NCBI GenBank assembly: GCA_047967505.1
Contig: CM106539.1
From: Dipteris shenzhenensis
Taxonomy: Eukaryota; Polypodiophyta; Polypodiopsida; Gleicheniales
DNA: 64,000 nt
Reading direction: 5' to 3' (one strand)
Within the stretch, counting starts at the first letter, position 1, and each line of letters begins with the position of its first letter. Positions 22,201 to 34,755 of this stretch are shown here, piece after piece. Made by a program: the position numbers and the translations under genes. The notes below the pieces were generated by a model that saw only the letters and a program-made list of their open reading frames with translations, did not search any database and was not told the DNA's origin.

Positions 22201-24512
22201 CAAAGAAGGTCTTATTAACCAAACCTCTCCACTATCTGTCCTTAGTATAGGGGCCATTAGTGGACAATGTGGTCCTTACACCACATGTGGAAAAGTTTCA
22301 TATTGGATAAAAAGTGAAAAAAGGGAAACATATAAGGAGAAAATATTTGAGACATCTAAGTTTTAAAATGCAACGACTAGAGTGAAAAAATTCTAATCAA
22401 AATTAAGAATTATTAATAATATTGATTAATATTGAGCCACACATTTGGCCCATCTACCGGTCAGTAGGTGCATAGGATCTACCTCATCAAGGAGTACGTA
22501 CAAATAGTTTTCATTACGTAAATAGATTATAAGTCATATTGAATAGAATATTATTTTCATTACCTTAATAGAATATTAATTTCCATGTGTTTTTTTTGTG
22601 CATGCGCCAGCCAGCGCACAGGTTCTAGCACCACTATTCGTATGCAGATAGAGATGCTGAGAGCTGAGATGAGGGCACTGCAGGATGCTAGGGCACCCCC
22701 TCACTTGGTTGCGATCCTGGATTCAGTTATTGAGGCTCTGAGTCGATTGGAGACAGTTGAGGACGTTGTGGATAGCTTTCAGGCATAGGCCGAGGCGGAG
22801 ATCACTGGTGGTGGCTTGGATTGGAGAGCGATTCGACAGTTGTTTGAGCGGGAGTCACATCACAAGGAGGCCTTGGATGACATGTTTTGGGATGGTCACA
22901 CCGAGGGCCAGCGACCACGATCAGGGCTCCCCTTGCATATTTTACGGTGTAGGCACCCCATCATAGCAGCACACATTTATCCGAGATATCTTGCTGCGAA
23001 TGGTGGTCAGTTGCCTCACAACCGCCAGATAGCGAGGTCGTTTGCCATGCAGCTTTATGCTGAGTTTGACCTTGGTCATCGGGTGGACTACCTCAGTACC
23101 CGTCCAGGATCAGGAGCGGGACGTGGTAGGATGGGGCGCCAGGAGCGTCAGATTGTAGGTGTTCGGCGTCGACGCGAGGGACCAGAGTTGCACACCATCC
23201 CTGCACCGGCATTGCGAGCGGTGGGAGGACAGATTAGGGGGGATGTTCATTCAGTGGCATCATCCTTGCAGCACATGGTCTCGGCCCTATCGAGATCTAT
23301 TGCGATTCCACCTCCCCCACCTCGATCATCGATGGAGCGTCCCACATCTACACCACCTCCCACATCTACGGCGCCTCAGCACGAGTTGGAGGCTCGAGAC
23401 AGACGGATTGTTGAGTTGGAGGCTGTGTTGGCCGAGTCTAGGGACGAGGTTAGTTATTTTGATTATGTTAGTTTATTTTTTTGTAGCGTGTTTTGAACTG
23501 AAGTTTTTTGGTTAATTCTCACCATGTACGCGACATGTTTGCATTACAGGCACATCTATTGCGTCAGGAGATGGAGTCTCGCGTACGACTCTTGCAGACA
23601 GATTTGGAGGAGCAGAGGATTCGGACACGCATAGCATACCATCGCGCAGAGCACTATATCTTGCAGTTGAGGCATATTAGTCGTGATCCGTCGTGCCATA
23701 GGATCGACCCCAGTGTGGCCCTATACCCTGCTCCTCCTGTAGATGTGCCGACTAGGACACCGATAGACGCAGCAGTCGTAGCGAGGCTTCCTACTGCCAC
23801 TTGTGTCCTTTGCCACGAGGACTTTGACACCGTAGGGTGGTTTGGACTAGGGTGCGGCCACATCGCACATCTCCACTGCATGACCCGCCACATGGTGGCA
23901 CGTTCAGTGTGCCCTGTATGCTTTGTCGACATTGATGTGGCGACATACAGAGGACTAGGCATGGATGATCTATATCCTGGTCATCGTCAGGCTGTTGATC
24001 CATTCGCTCGTGTAGTCCTGACAGAGCACTACAGGGAGGAGGCACAGAGAGCATTGCTGATGCAGGAGGGTGCGGATACATCGGTGGTTGCATCATGCAT
24101 TCCACGACGTTTTTCGTACGGTGACTTCATGCCAGGTGACGAGGCACGAGCGGAGGAGGCACGCCGGATTGAGCGAGAGGCAGAGCTGCAGACATCATTG
24201 CAGCAGTGGGTGGAGCAGCAGCTAGGGCGGGGCCGAGACCAGCGTATTTCACATGTAGAGACGATTACTCGCGCTGGATTTGAGGCACGAGTATTCGCAG
24301 ATGCACAGCTATGGGAGCTGAGACGCGTGTACATAGAGGAGGCGAGGGATGCAGAGATGGCAGCAGTGGCGCGTGCAGCATGCCCTCCTCTTCATCAGGA
24401 TGAGGCTGGCCCATCTCATGCAGGTGATGAGGCTGGCCCATCTGAGCCGGCATTGCCTGAGGGCACACAGCGGGCAGCGAGTCATACAGGAGCCACGTCA
24501 GCGTTCCACTAG
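19204..24512 (+). CDS. RING-H2 protein gene of the candidate 15-kb element
   Basis: Proposed exons are 19204-19232 (MDGAGAGES), 22611-23448 and 23550-24512. The phases agree at both junctions. Acceptors are TGCATGCGCCAG and GCATTACAG, and the second donor is GTTAGT. The product is about 609 residues. The N-terminal half is unknown (LDWRAIRQLFERESHHKEAL), followed by a Pro-rich linker and a coiled coil across the second junction. A RING-H2 finger lies at 23802-23922: CVLC, then CGH, HLHC and CPVC in the C3H2C3 order. The C-terminal half is charged and helical. RING-H2 proteins usually act as E3 ubiquitin ligases; that role here is family knowledge. One in-frame TAG at 22786-22788 interrupts exon 2, so this copy may be inactive. 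It converges with the transposase-like gene at 28.7-31.9 kb. Confidence 0.65.
19233..20470. repeat. AT-rich tandem repeats inside the RING gene intron
   Basis: A unit of about 300 bp recurs about four times, starting near 19237, 19540, 19857 and 20156. Each holds GTAGCATTTTCTTT-like, AATAGAGCTTTTTTTAGTAA-like and ACGTTCATATTAATAATT-like segments. It fills the first third of the proposed 3.4-kb intron. Confidence 0.85.
20501..21946. mobile_element. Segment bounded by a 30-nt inverted repeat
   Basis: 20501-20530 (AAGACATTTTGTATAAGACT, then CGCTCGACTT) matches 21917-21946 in reverse complement at 29 of 30 positions. A partial direct copy of the left side lies at 20474-20500. The 1.4 kb between them has no recognisable gene and could be a small non-autonomous element nested in the RING gene intron. 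Confidence 0.5.
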
Positions 24513-26285
24513 AGGATCATATGTAGAGTTATCAGATTCAGATTCAGATTGATTGTTTAGGCTTCACACAGCATGATGATGATGATGTATAGATTCATTT
24601 TGGTACTTTCATGATATTGTTCCCACTTTTATGATGTATGAGCATTTTCGTACTTTCATGATGTTCGTCACACTTTGTTTATCTCAGTTTATCTCAGTTT
24701 ATAGTTTGTTTAATACATAAGGTATTTAAAAAAGAATGCCATGTGAAGTAATTGTAAACATTAAACATTAATTGCAAACATTAAACATTAAACATATCAA
24801 AATTCATCTTATTTTGGATGAAAATTTTATTTTGCTGATAAAAGTTTTTCATTTTTTAAACAAAAATTTTATTCTATTCATGTTTGTCAATAAAGTGTGT
24901 TTCAAAATCCAAATTTTCATCAATTTTTCAAAAAGACAACTATTGTCATTTTCATGCTTCCAAATCTAGCCTTCCGATCTTAATATCAAAATATGTTGAA
25001 ATTCAACCATTTGATAAACTAATTTGTATAAAAAGAAAATTACTTTTTTTAGACAATGCCATAGCCCAATGTAAAATTGTTTCATCAAATGAAATTAGAT
25101 ATTAAAGTAACATCAATTTTACCAACTTTCAATTTATGCTATTTACAAAAAGTATTCTAGAAATGTATATTGGTACAAAACTTATCCATGACTCCGAGGG
25201 CAATGTTGTTACCTATGTGTAAATCAATTGATAAAAAATTCTTTCAACACCAATGAACTTGAGGGAATGTGTGATCTAGAGATACTTAAACAACATGACA
25301 AAAGGAAAAAATTCTAGAAATCACCAATGTGTGGACATGCTTAGTTTGTAGGGTGTAGAAATTCTTTTATATGGATTTGATATGGGCACTTGCATAGAAA
25401 ACGATTGGTATTTCAAAGAAAAAGCTCTAGCAACTCTCTTAGTTGAATGAAGCAGTTTATTCTCCTTTGCAATTTGTCATGTTTTTTAAATTAAAGGAGA
25501 GAATACTTTTTGCAAATGGTAATACTAGACATTTTTAGGTTCTACAATAAAATATAAGTAATATTTTATGCATTCTTTTTTCACAATTCCAGTTTTTTAA
25601 TATTATTGACATGAAGCGTATATTTTGTCCCTACAATTTTTAAAAAATATAAATTTTTTGGGGATTTTTTTCAAAAATGGAGTTAGACTTGTCCTTTGCA
25701 TGATTTTGCTGTTATTTATTATGACTCAGTGTTTAATTTGTCTCTTATTGTTAACAATACTTGTGCTAATTGGTGATCAAAGAAAACAAGACCTAATTAT
25801 TTGTCATATTCGAACCACAATCACATGTGCCTTCCAAATCACAATCGCATATGCCTTCCAAGTTTCTAAGGACTATTTCAATTTCCTTAATATGACATTT
25901 GCCAATGCACCAATCTAATTATTATGCATGTATAAAAGATAATGAACATAAAGAAGAGAAATCAACACAATTGGCAATTAATGCATGTATACGGGAATAC
26001 AAGGAAGGTGTAGCATGCTAGCCCACCATTTTATTTCACTATTTTCTTTTGCATTTAGTGGTTTATGTACAAGAGAAAGGATTGGCGGTTGGTATAAGGA
26101 AAAGTGTTGGTATTTGGTTTATGTATAAAGAAAGGGTTGTTGCACAGGCTATGCACCAAAAAAATATACACATATTAACAATCCCACTTCTCCCTTTTAA
26201 ACTCCACTCATGTATGGGAGTACAAGGAAGGTGTGACATGTTAGGCCACAATTTAATTTTACTATTTTCTTTTGACTTTGGTGGT
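24513..26285. other. No recognisable gene
   Basis: After the RING gene the DNA is AT-rich (CATTAAACATTA repeats near 24760). A direct repeat containing TTTATGTA and AGAAAGG with GTATAAGG lies near 26060-26140. No coding motif is seen. Confidence 0.5.
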
Positions 26286-28395
26286 ACGCTAACGTGTAGT
26301 CGTGCTAGTAGGGATTGCTTCTACGTCGCGCAAACCAAATCAGTTGGAGACCAAATATTGCGTGGATGTACGTCTAGGGTAGCCTAAGAGGCGTGTGAAG
26401 TTTCGTCCCCAACAGGGTTTAGGATTTAGGGTCCAGGGTTTAGGGTTTAGGGTTTGGGGTTTAGCCGTGCTAGTAGGGATTGCTTCTACGTGGCGCAAAC
26501 CAAATCAGTTGGAGACCAAATCTTGCGTGGATGTACGTCTAGGGTAGCCTAAGAGGCGTGTGAAGTTTCGTCCCCAACAGGGTTTAGGATTTAGGGTCCA
26601 GGGTTTAGGGTTTAGGGTTTAGGGTTTAGCCGTGCTAGTAGGGATTACTTCTACGTGGCGCAAACCAAATCAGTTGGAGACCAAATCTTGCGTGGATGTA
26701 CGTCTAGGGTAGCCTAAGAGGCGTGTGAAGTTTCGTCCCCAACAAGGTTTAGGATTTAGGGTCCAGGGTTTAGGCTTTAGGGTTTGGGGTTTAGCCGTGC
26801 TAGTAGGGATTGCTTCTACGTGGCGCAAACCAAATCAGTTGGAGACCAAATCTTGCGTGGATGTACGTCTAGGGTAGCCTAAGAGGCGTGTGAAGTTTCG
26901 TCCCCAACAGGGTTTAGGATTTAGGGCCCAGGGTTTAGGGTTTAGGGTTTACGGTTTAGCCGTGCTAGTAGGGATTGCTTCTACGTGGCGCAAACCAAAT
27001 CAGTTGGAGACCAAATATTGCGTGGATGTTCGTCTAGGGTAGCCTAAGAGGCGTGTGAAGTTTCGTCCCCAACAGGGTTTAGGATTTAGGGTCCAGGGTT
27101 TAGGGTTTAGGGTTTAGGGTTTAGCCGTGCTAGTAGGGATTGCTTCTACGTGGCGCAAACCAAATCAGTTGGAGACCAAATCTTGCGTCGATGTACGTCT
27201 AGGGTAGCCTAAGAGGCGTGTGAAGTTTCGTCCCCAACAGGGTTTAGGATTTAGGGTCCAGGGTTTAGGGTTTAGGGTGTAGGGTTTAGCCGTGCTAGTA
27301 GGGATTGCTTCTACATGGCGCAAACAAAATCAGTTGGAGACCAAATCTTGCGTGGATGTACGTCTAGGGTAGCCTAAGAGGCGTGTGAAGTTTTGTGCCC
27401 AACAGGGTTTAGGATTTAGGGTCCAGGGTTTAGGGTTTAGGGTTTAGTCGTGCTAGTAGAAATTGTAAAAATGTATGCATTTGTCCTTCCACGTGGCGCA
27501 TACCAAATCAGTTGGAGACCAAATCTTGCGTGGATGTACATCTAGGGTAGCTTAAGAGGCGTGTGAAGTTTCGTCCCCAACAGATAAGTCCACGTGCGTA
27601 TTTCATTAGTACGTGCGCCATTTTTCATACGTAGTCACGAGTGCTAGTAGGGATTGTAAAAATGTACGCAACTGTCCTTCCATGTGGCGCATACCAAATC
27701 AGTTGGGCACCAAATCTTGCGTGGATGTACGTCTACGGTAGCCTAAGAGTCGTGCGAAGTTTCATTTCCAACAGATAAGTCCACACGCGTATTTCGTTAG
27801 TACATGCGCCATAGCTCATACGTAGTCGTGCTAGTAGGGATTGCAAAAATGTACGCATTGTACCTTCCACGTGGCGCATACCAAATCAGTTGGGCACCAA
27901 ATCTTGCGTGGGTGTACATCTATGGTAACCTAAGAGCCGTGCAAAGTTTAATCTCCAACAGATAAGTCCACATGCATATTTGGTTAGTACGTGCACCATT
28001 TCTCACACGTAGTCGTGCTAGTAGGGATTGTAAAAATGTACGCATTATACCTTCCACGTGGCGCATACCAAATAAGTTGGAGAACAAATCTTGCGTGGAT
28101 GTATGTCTAGGGTGGCCTAAGAGTCGTGCAAAGTTTCATTCCCAACAGATAAGTCCACACGTGCATTTCGTTAGTACATGCGCCATAGCTCATACGTAGT
28201 CACGAGTGCTAGTAGGGATTGTAAAAATGTACGCATTGTACCTTCCACGTGGCGCACACCAAATCAATTCAGACCAAATCTCGCGTGGACTATTGGCTAG
28301 GGTGGCCTAAGAGTCGTACGAAGTTTCATCCCCAACAAGCAAGTCCACACGCGTATTTCGTTAGTACGTGCGCGAATTTTCTTAGTCACGTTTTT
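26286..28395. repeat. Satellite array with TTTAGGG-bearing monomers
   Basis: About 12 monomers share a core: GTGCTAGTAGGGATTG, TGGCGCA, ACCAAATCAGTTGG, GCGTGGATGTACGTCTAGGG and CCCCAACA. In the first part, copies start at 26463, 26628, 26793, 26958, 27123 and 27288, exactly 165 bp apart. Each ends with GGGTTTAGGATTTAGGGTCC and three to four TTTAGGG units. From about 27447 on, the period is about 187-193 bp, and the telomere-like part is replaced by AGATAAGTCCACACGCGTAT and a TTAGTACGTGCGCC segment. The array separates the converging RING and transposase-like genes. Confidence 0.95.
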
Positions 28396-28707
28396 AAAAT
28401 GTCCTAATGCACAAAACAAATTACAACATTACTACTAATAAACAATTTTTTGTATTACAAACACAACAAATCCCATTGAGAAGACATCGGACATCATGTT
28501 AAAAATAGAATCTAATACAATGATGTGTATGAACGTGTATACAGCCATCATAGTGAAATACAAAATATGAGTCCATGAAAATTACAATGGTACGGTCACA
28601 CAGTGAGCCTATACATATCGAATACAAAAAAGTGTAATCAACTAGTGATACCCAATAAAAATCAATCTGATCAACTGATGATCCCAAAAAATAAGATATG
28701 TAATGTG

Positions 28708-31700
28708 CTACTCCTCAGGATCAGCTCTCATGCCAATAGTTGCAAGTATGCTCTCGTGATCCGCCACTGCAAGGCGCCATCGTGGAGTGGACGTCGCCTT
28801 GCGAGTGCGAACACGACTCAAAGTAATCTTGATCCCAACAACAAGATGAGAATACATGTATGCCTCCCGATTCGCCATGTACTCTTGGAACTCAATATAG
28901 CGACCACGCCTCTGTATCTGCTGAAAATAGTGGCCATCGACGATCATGCTATGAGCATTGAAGTGCATCCCATGCCCATCCACTGTATCCTCATTCAGCA
29001 CACTCTTCAGCATAGAGCATCGCAACAAGTAATAATCCACACCATGGATGATTTTTTCAAGTTAGTTTCGTTAAGAAACTAAAATGTTATATTGGCTTTG
29101 AAAGTTTGTATGCCCTAATAAATATAAACATTTGAAACATTCGCCCAGGATTTGAAACTTTTTTTCCAAAAAAAATTAAAGTATCGCCAGGATTTACATT
29201 TTTTCCTTCAAAATTCAAAATAAAAAATATAAAAAAGTACTACATTCTACCAATATTGTGAAACTTAAAAAATGAGCTTGAAAACTTTCGCCAAGATTTT
29301 ATATTGATATATAGGCATAGCTTCGATAAAAACATCCTTGATCCACACCCTCCTCATTGCCCTCCGAAGCAATAACCGCGAAGATATCACCAATACGCAA
29401 AATATCTGTAAGCTGGTCATAATCTCTAGAGGAACTGAATCCCGCATCCTGATCATCATATATCTCCTCCCAAGGCTGGAAGGGAGAAAGCACTCACCGT
29501 ACCCATGGATCGGCCCATGGTATCATGGAGCACCCTCCCCAATCATCATCAATGCATGCAGAGCAAAAACATGCAAACCGTCGAGAAAAGATCGCGGGGT
29601 GAGACTCACCTACGCTCCTGATGGAATGGAAATCAAGAGTGCCAGGGATAGAACGACAATCAAAAGGCCTCAACCGATCAAGACTCCCAATGTCCACGCA
29701 CCAGAAATACCGGCTCACCACCCTATCGTCACGCGACTGAAACGAGGACGTAGCACTAGTGCTGGCTGCACCACCGCACCACATCATGTGCATCCTTGAA
29801 GCGATCGGCACTGTGACGCAACTGGTATCGATGCAAAGCACGCTTCACGCAAGCACCTGCACCATCGTGCTCTCCCTTACCGTGCCCTGTCTCGAAGTAG
29901 CTCCATGTGATCGGAATGCCTGTCTCACGGTGCCATCTGCAGAACCAATAAAACCGTCTAGCGGATTTGAACTGACCGCAGCAACCGTCTGACCAGATCC
30001 AGCGCCGCTGCCATGTGACACCATGATCCCTCAAGAAACTATCATGCAAAGTGAAGCAATGCTGCACAAAATGGGCATCATGCGATCGATCATCACTAAT
30101 GTAGAAGTGATACTCTCGCACAATGATGCGTGAGTCCATGGTGCTATCAATGCCATCCACATGAGCCTGTGCATGACGATAGCTAATGTGCACAAATATA
30201 GCAACTTGCAATATGGCATTGAAAAAAAAATATGACTATTGAAATAATTCAATATAATGAGGCGGGGAAAAAATCAATACTCAATCACACGTCACCTGTT
30301 CGGAGAAATAATACTCCGATTGGATCTCATGCTGTGGTGCAAAGGTGTAATTCTCTGCAAAGTCCACCACTGAGACAACCACCCCTATAGGAAATGTCCT
30401 CAAACATGCACGAAACTGACGATCCTCCCATTTCGCAGTGTGCGAGTGGCATATGTAGCGGTACAGCTTCCCTCGAAAACAGTCAATGAATACAACACGT
30501 GGTGTCTCCTTCCCCACAAGCTGCAACCTCCTCGACTGTGCACCACCATCTAATGTCAAGGTACAGTACTCATACTGTTGCCAACGAACCATCTGCACAT
30601 CACAAGTATCTAGTGCAACTCGTGGCACTCTGGCAAAGTCACCACACAAAGTACACGTGCCTTCCACACAATCAAGGGAGTGGAATAAAGCATCACCATC
30701 TCGTGTACACAATATGGAATGAATGAAGTCGCGAGGGCTAGTAGGAACCACTCCCCTATGACCATCAAGGGAACGGAATACGTCATACATCAATCCAAAA
30801 TCCACATGGTAGCGACAACAGCATGTGTCACGCTCCTGAGAGCATCGCACAAACCATGGCGTGCATCGCTCAAATGACCTTTGCCCAATCTTGAACTCCG
30901 GGTGTGCCTCTACAAACTGAGTGTACAACTCAGTCTGGGTACACTCCAAAAAACATGCACCATGCTCAATGTACACACTGCGTGACACCCTCTTCCGCAA
31001 TGCCTTCTTGAACACCGGGGATGCTCTGCAATGCTCCTCCCAAAACTGTTGTATGAAGGACCTAGTGGAATCATCCAACAATCGATCGCTGCGAGGTGCA
31101 CGACCACTCGAAGCCCAAAGAGCATCAGTCTCACTATCCTCTAGACTCTGCCTCCTAATGATGCCTGCTCGCAATGTGCGCGGTGCAATCTGAAGAAGAC
31201 GTGAAGCGGTACGCACATGGCCTATCATATGAGGTCTACTAATGGCAGCCACAATAGCACGACGTGCTGCCAAGGCATCACTGGAGTTCCATGCTTAATA
31301 GAAGCATAGGAACGTCGAACACTGCTAAGGACCTCGCTAGATACAACCCTATCTCTACGTGTACCAAGACCAGCAAGCCTCCTACACTCTACCAAGTCAG
31401 GGTGATCAATCAGGGATGTAAGAAGAGAAGACTGCAAAGCTGGCGTGAGGTCACAAAAAAAAGACTGCACAATCTTGCTAGCACGACGACGGATAGTGGA
31501 CTTCGGCAAGTCACGTCGTGAAGCAACACTGCTGCTGCAAGGTGGGGCAACGGGATCAATGGGAGATGGTAGGGTGGACGGGGGAAGGGAGGCGCCAAGC
31601 AGAGCGGGGGGAGGGGAGGGGGAGGGGGAGGGGGGAGGGTGGAGGGGGAAGAGGTAGAGGTGGAGGCCAAAATGTAGGTGGCTAGGGGAAGGGCGGAGGC

Positions 31701-31928
31701 TAGAGGTAGGGGAGCGGATGAGCATGGGGGGACAATGGAGGTGGGGGTGGGGGTGGAGGTGGGATGTAGAGGTAGAGCTGGAGGTGGATCAATTCTGGCA
31801 GCGCGAGCTCGAGCTCTAGAGGCTCTCTTGCGCTCACGAGCCTTCCGCTTGCGCTCCTCGTCAATGAGATTTGGGGGGGGGTTCCTACATCTTTCACGTC
31901 TACTAGCTCTACGGCTTTGAGAACCCAT
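28708..31928 (-). pseudogene. RNase-H/DDE-like transposase relative, broken
   Basis: The start at 31928 (MGSQSRRASRRERCR) leads into a basic RKRKARERKRASRARARAA segment and a Pro-rich repeat. A main segment at 30281-31273 contains FVEAHPEFKIGQRSFERCTP, Cys-rich CSQERDTCCCRYH and VVSVVDFAENYTF. After an intron near 30210-30290 come AIFVHISYRHAQ, WSDGCCGQFK and FETGHGKGEHDGAGACVKRA, then a Cys-containing segment, FQPWEEIYDDQDAGF and a last exon at 28708-29040. The D of VVDFAEN, D of WSDG and E of GKGEHD are reasonable DDE candidates. Frame changes in the Pro repeat (about 31650), near 31280 and near 29760, and a TGA near 29491, indicate a dead copy. The family is widespread in plants and animals but unnamed to me; a transposase role is inferred. 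Confidence 0.6.
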
Positions 31929-32015
31929 TCTCAATGAAAGTAGGATGGAAGGTGTGACAAAGTGATGAGGAGGCAAGAATGGCTAAGAATGGGTGAAATG
32001 AACCAAAACGTGGTG

Positions 32016-32022
32016 TCTTATA
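32016..32022 (-). promoter_or_regulatory. TATA box of the transposase-like gene
   Basis: Minus-strand CTATAAGA lies about 90 bp before the ATG at 31928, mirroring the TATA-to-ATG layout of the RING gene at the other end of the element. Confidence 0.5.
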
Positions 32023-32154
32023 GAGAGCCTCAACTCATCCACTAGATTGCTCTTAGATTGCTCTTCATTATTATTGGTGGAGAGGTGCTAAGATTGATAC
32101 TAATTGGCTTAGTTTTGGTGGAGAGGTCTGCTATGCCCAGAGCCGCGATCAGAG

Positions 32155-32300
32155 CTTATACCTCGATCGAGGTATTTAGTGCATTGCGCATGCATGTATG
32201 TATGAACCTCGATCGAGGTATCTGTATGTCTCCTCGGTCACATACCTCGAACGAGGTAATGTATGCCTCACCCATCATATGTACCTCGATCGAGGTATTG
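32155..32300. repeat. Second cluster of CCTCGATCGAGG palindromes
   Basis: Four copies (about 32158, 32201, 32242 with CGAACG, and 32282) lie about 140-230 bp upstream of the minus-strand TATA box. Together with the 18.4-19.1 kb cluster they flank both promoters of the candidate element. Confidence 0.93.
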
Positions 32301-32329
32301 TATGCATCGCACATCGTCATGTGTATGCA

Positions 32330-32720
32330 TCTGGCTGATGTGGCACCATGCATGGTCATGATGTGGTAATATAGTCTCTTCCTGCATGGTCATGATGTGG
32401 TACTGGGCATGACGAGTTGGCATTCATGAGGTGGTAGATGACATGGCAAATTGAGGTGGAGGGATTGGTGACGTGGCCAGGAGAGGAGGTATGCCAAGGT
32501 GGCATTGTGTGATCACATGGCTGATGATGTGGAATGATGAGGTGGCACATGTGGCAGCACGTGTGGCAGCACGTGTGGCAATGTAAGGTGACATGGCAAG
32601 GAGTGATGTCACATCTGCTTGATGAGATGGCACCACGTGGTCTAACAACGTGGCATGGTTTTGATGACTCAGCCTTCCACATGGGGAGCATGCAGACTCC
32701 AAAGGCTTGCCACTAGGATC
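32330..32720. repeat. GTGGCA-rich degenerate repeats
   Basis: ATGGTCATGATGTGGTA occurs twice (about 32353 and 32388). Many units of GATGAGGTGGCA, GACATGGCA and GCACGTGTGGCA follow. Related GTGGCATGTCA words occur between the palindromes at 18.6-19.0 kb, so this may be a decayed extension of that subterminal repeat. Confidence 0.6.
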
Positions 32721-32743
32721 GGTGATGCTCCTAGCCTACCTCA

Positions 32744-32787
32744 CCAAGCCTAATACCAAGCCTACCTTGTCTTGGTATTAGGCTTGG
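32744..32787. terminator. Perfect 17-bp hairpin
   Basis: CCAAGCCTAATACCAAG (32744-32760) and its exact reverse complement (32771-32787) flank a 10-nt loop. I list it under this type only for its shape. In plant DNA it is more likely a small repeat-derived fold-back. Confidence 0.55.
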
Positions 32788-32799
32788 GTGGCCCTTTTT

Positions 32800-33550
32800 C
32801 ACCCACAAAAGGGAGATTTTACTCTTGGAGGCCATATCGTATGTTTCCCTTGCTCAAATTTAACCAAAATTTTTTCCTCTTATTCATCATGCAGAGGACT
32901 AAAAATATTGACATTTTTGAAATGTTTGGTTATGTTTGAGAATTACTAGATTTATTTTTAATATTCTTTGTTGATCCTCTGAGGAGTAAAAGTAAAAATT
33001 AAACTTCAATCTTCCTAAATCTAACCGTTGGATTTGGGATTTGATGATTCAACCACACACCCTTAAATGCCTACTAACCTTCCAATGAATTGGATTTGCT
33101 TAATTATTCAAAATACTAAAAAAATGTGGTGTGCTACTAAAATGCATGTATTTTATGACTTTATTTATTATAAATAATTATTTATAATTAGATAAATCAT
33201 TCAAAAAATTACCAATAAATCAAGTTAAGCTCTACATAATGCAAAGAGACCACTTACAAAGTTTCAATAACATTTAATCTAAAATGAGTGAGAAATTTAG
33301 AATTTTATATGACACTCTTTGTTCGTGACAAACGTGTGACCACCCTGGAACCATGCCGTGTGACACAAAGAAATTTTTTGTGTGTGCATCGAATTTTCGA
33401 TCAGACTATACGATTGTGTGCACAATAGCAAGTGCGATGTTGTGTCAGAAGACTTCAAAGACTAGATCCATAGGGAAGTAGGTGAGATTTGCATTTTTGT
33501 GTGCTAAAAAGCTTGTTTTTCCACCTCCTTAGGATTGGGGAGTGAACAAA
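32800..33550. other. No recognisable gene
   Basis: AT-rich unique-looking DNA between the hairpin and the right inverted repeat. No motif-bearing open frame. Confidence 0.5.
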
Positions 33551-33579
33551 AAGTGGACACCCTTAGCTTGCTACCACCC
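33551..33579 (-). repeat. Right copy of the 29-nt inverted repeat
   Basis: Exact reverse complement of 18290-18318, 15.3 kb apart. A (TA)n/(TG)n microsatellite at 33580-33675 follows immediately outside. Confidence 0.75.
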
Positions 33580-33612
33580 GTGTGTATATATATATATATG
33601 TATATATATGTA

Positions 33613-33667
<55 letters not shown>

Positions 33668-33769
33668 ATATGTACTCGGGGGGGTCACTATGTATAAACC
33701 CTGTATACCACGTGCGTTCAAGGCATATTTCTAAAATCCCTTAATAGAAGAATACTTGGTTATCAGGAT

Positions 33770-34665
33770 GGATGAAAGAAGACTCTGAGAGTGTTTGCGG
33801 AAGTACTAGGATAGAAGAATACAAGAAGAATACAAGTTAATGAGAAGCACTAGGATGGATGAAAGAAGAGAGTGTTTGTGGAAGAACTAGGATAGAAGAA
33901 TACTTGGTTATCAAGATGGATGAAAGAAGACTCTGAGAGTGTTTGCGGAAGGACTAGGATAGAAGAATACAAGTTACTCAGAAGGATACTTGGTTATCAG
34001 GATGGATGAAAGAAGACTCTGAGAGTGTTTGCGGAAGGACTAGGATAGAAGAATACAAGTTACTCAGAAGGACTAGGATGTAAGAAATAAGAGAGTGTTT
34101 GTGGAAAGACTAGGATGGAAGAATACAAGTGCACTAAGGCACGATGTGTTCACTACGATAAGGATAAGGGTTGGAATAAAGTGAGTGGCACGATGTGTTC
34201 ACTATGATAAGGGTTGGAATAAAGCGAGTGGAGATTGAATGCTCTACTTTAAGTGAGTGGAGATGATAAGGATAAGGGTTGGAATAAAGTGAGAGAAGCA
34301 TTGCGAATGCTCTACTTTAAGTGAGTGGAGACTGTCCAACTAAATAAAATTCTCATTACACAAGGATTTATTTCCAAATAATCACATCATCACACATTCA
34401 TATCATAAAATTGTGTGCATGAAGAAATATATTACAAATATTACATCATCACATATTCATATCAAAATTCTCATCACACAAGGATTTATTTTCAAATAAT
34501 CACATCATCACACATTCATATCATAAAATTGTGTGCATGAAATAAATATATTACAAATATTACATCATCAAATATTCATATCAGAATTCCCATCACACAA
34601 GGATTTATTTCCAAATAATCACATCATCACACATTCATATCATAAAATTGTGTGCATAAAGAAAT
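33770..34665. repeat. Two tandem repeat blocks
   Basis: About 33770-34330 is built of units with GATGGATGAAAGAAGACTCT, GAGTGTTTGCGGAAG and ACTAGGATAGAAGAATAC in varying lengths, with GATAAGGGTTGGAATAAAG units. About 34345-34665 has three copies of a unit of about 119 bp containing CACAAGGATTTATTTCCAAA and ATCATCACACATTCATATCA. Both lie 3' of the Ulp1 gene. Confidence 0.88.
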
Positions 34666-34755
34666 TATATAAATATCATGATTATGCCACTTAAGTAATA
34701 AGTCACAAATTGGTGTATAATCAACAAAAACTACAAACACAACATCATACATGCA

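Noticed and set aside
26400-27445. A true chromosome end (telomere)
   Set aside because: TTTAGGG runs are short, embedded in 165-bp monomers, and flanked by genes and other repeats on both sides. They are interstitial.
29477-29498. A 22-nt intron (GTGAGT...TTCCAG) in the DDE-like gene
   Set aside because: Too short for spliceosomal removal. The same frame continues across it apart from a TGA, so a CGA-to-TGA type mutation is simpler.
32744-32787. Rho-independent terminator
   Set aside because: The hairpin is perfect but the DNA is plant nuclear and no U-tract follows.
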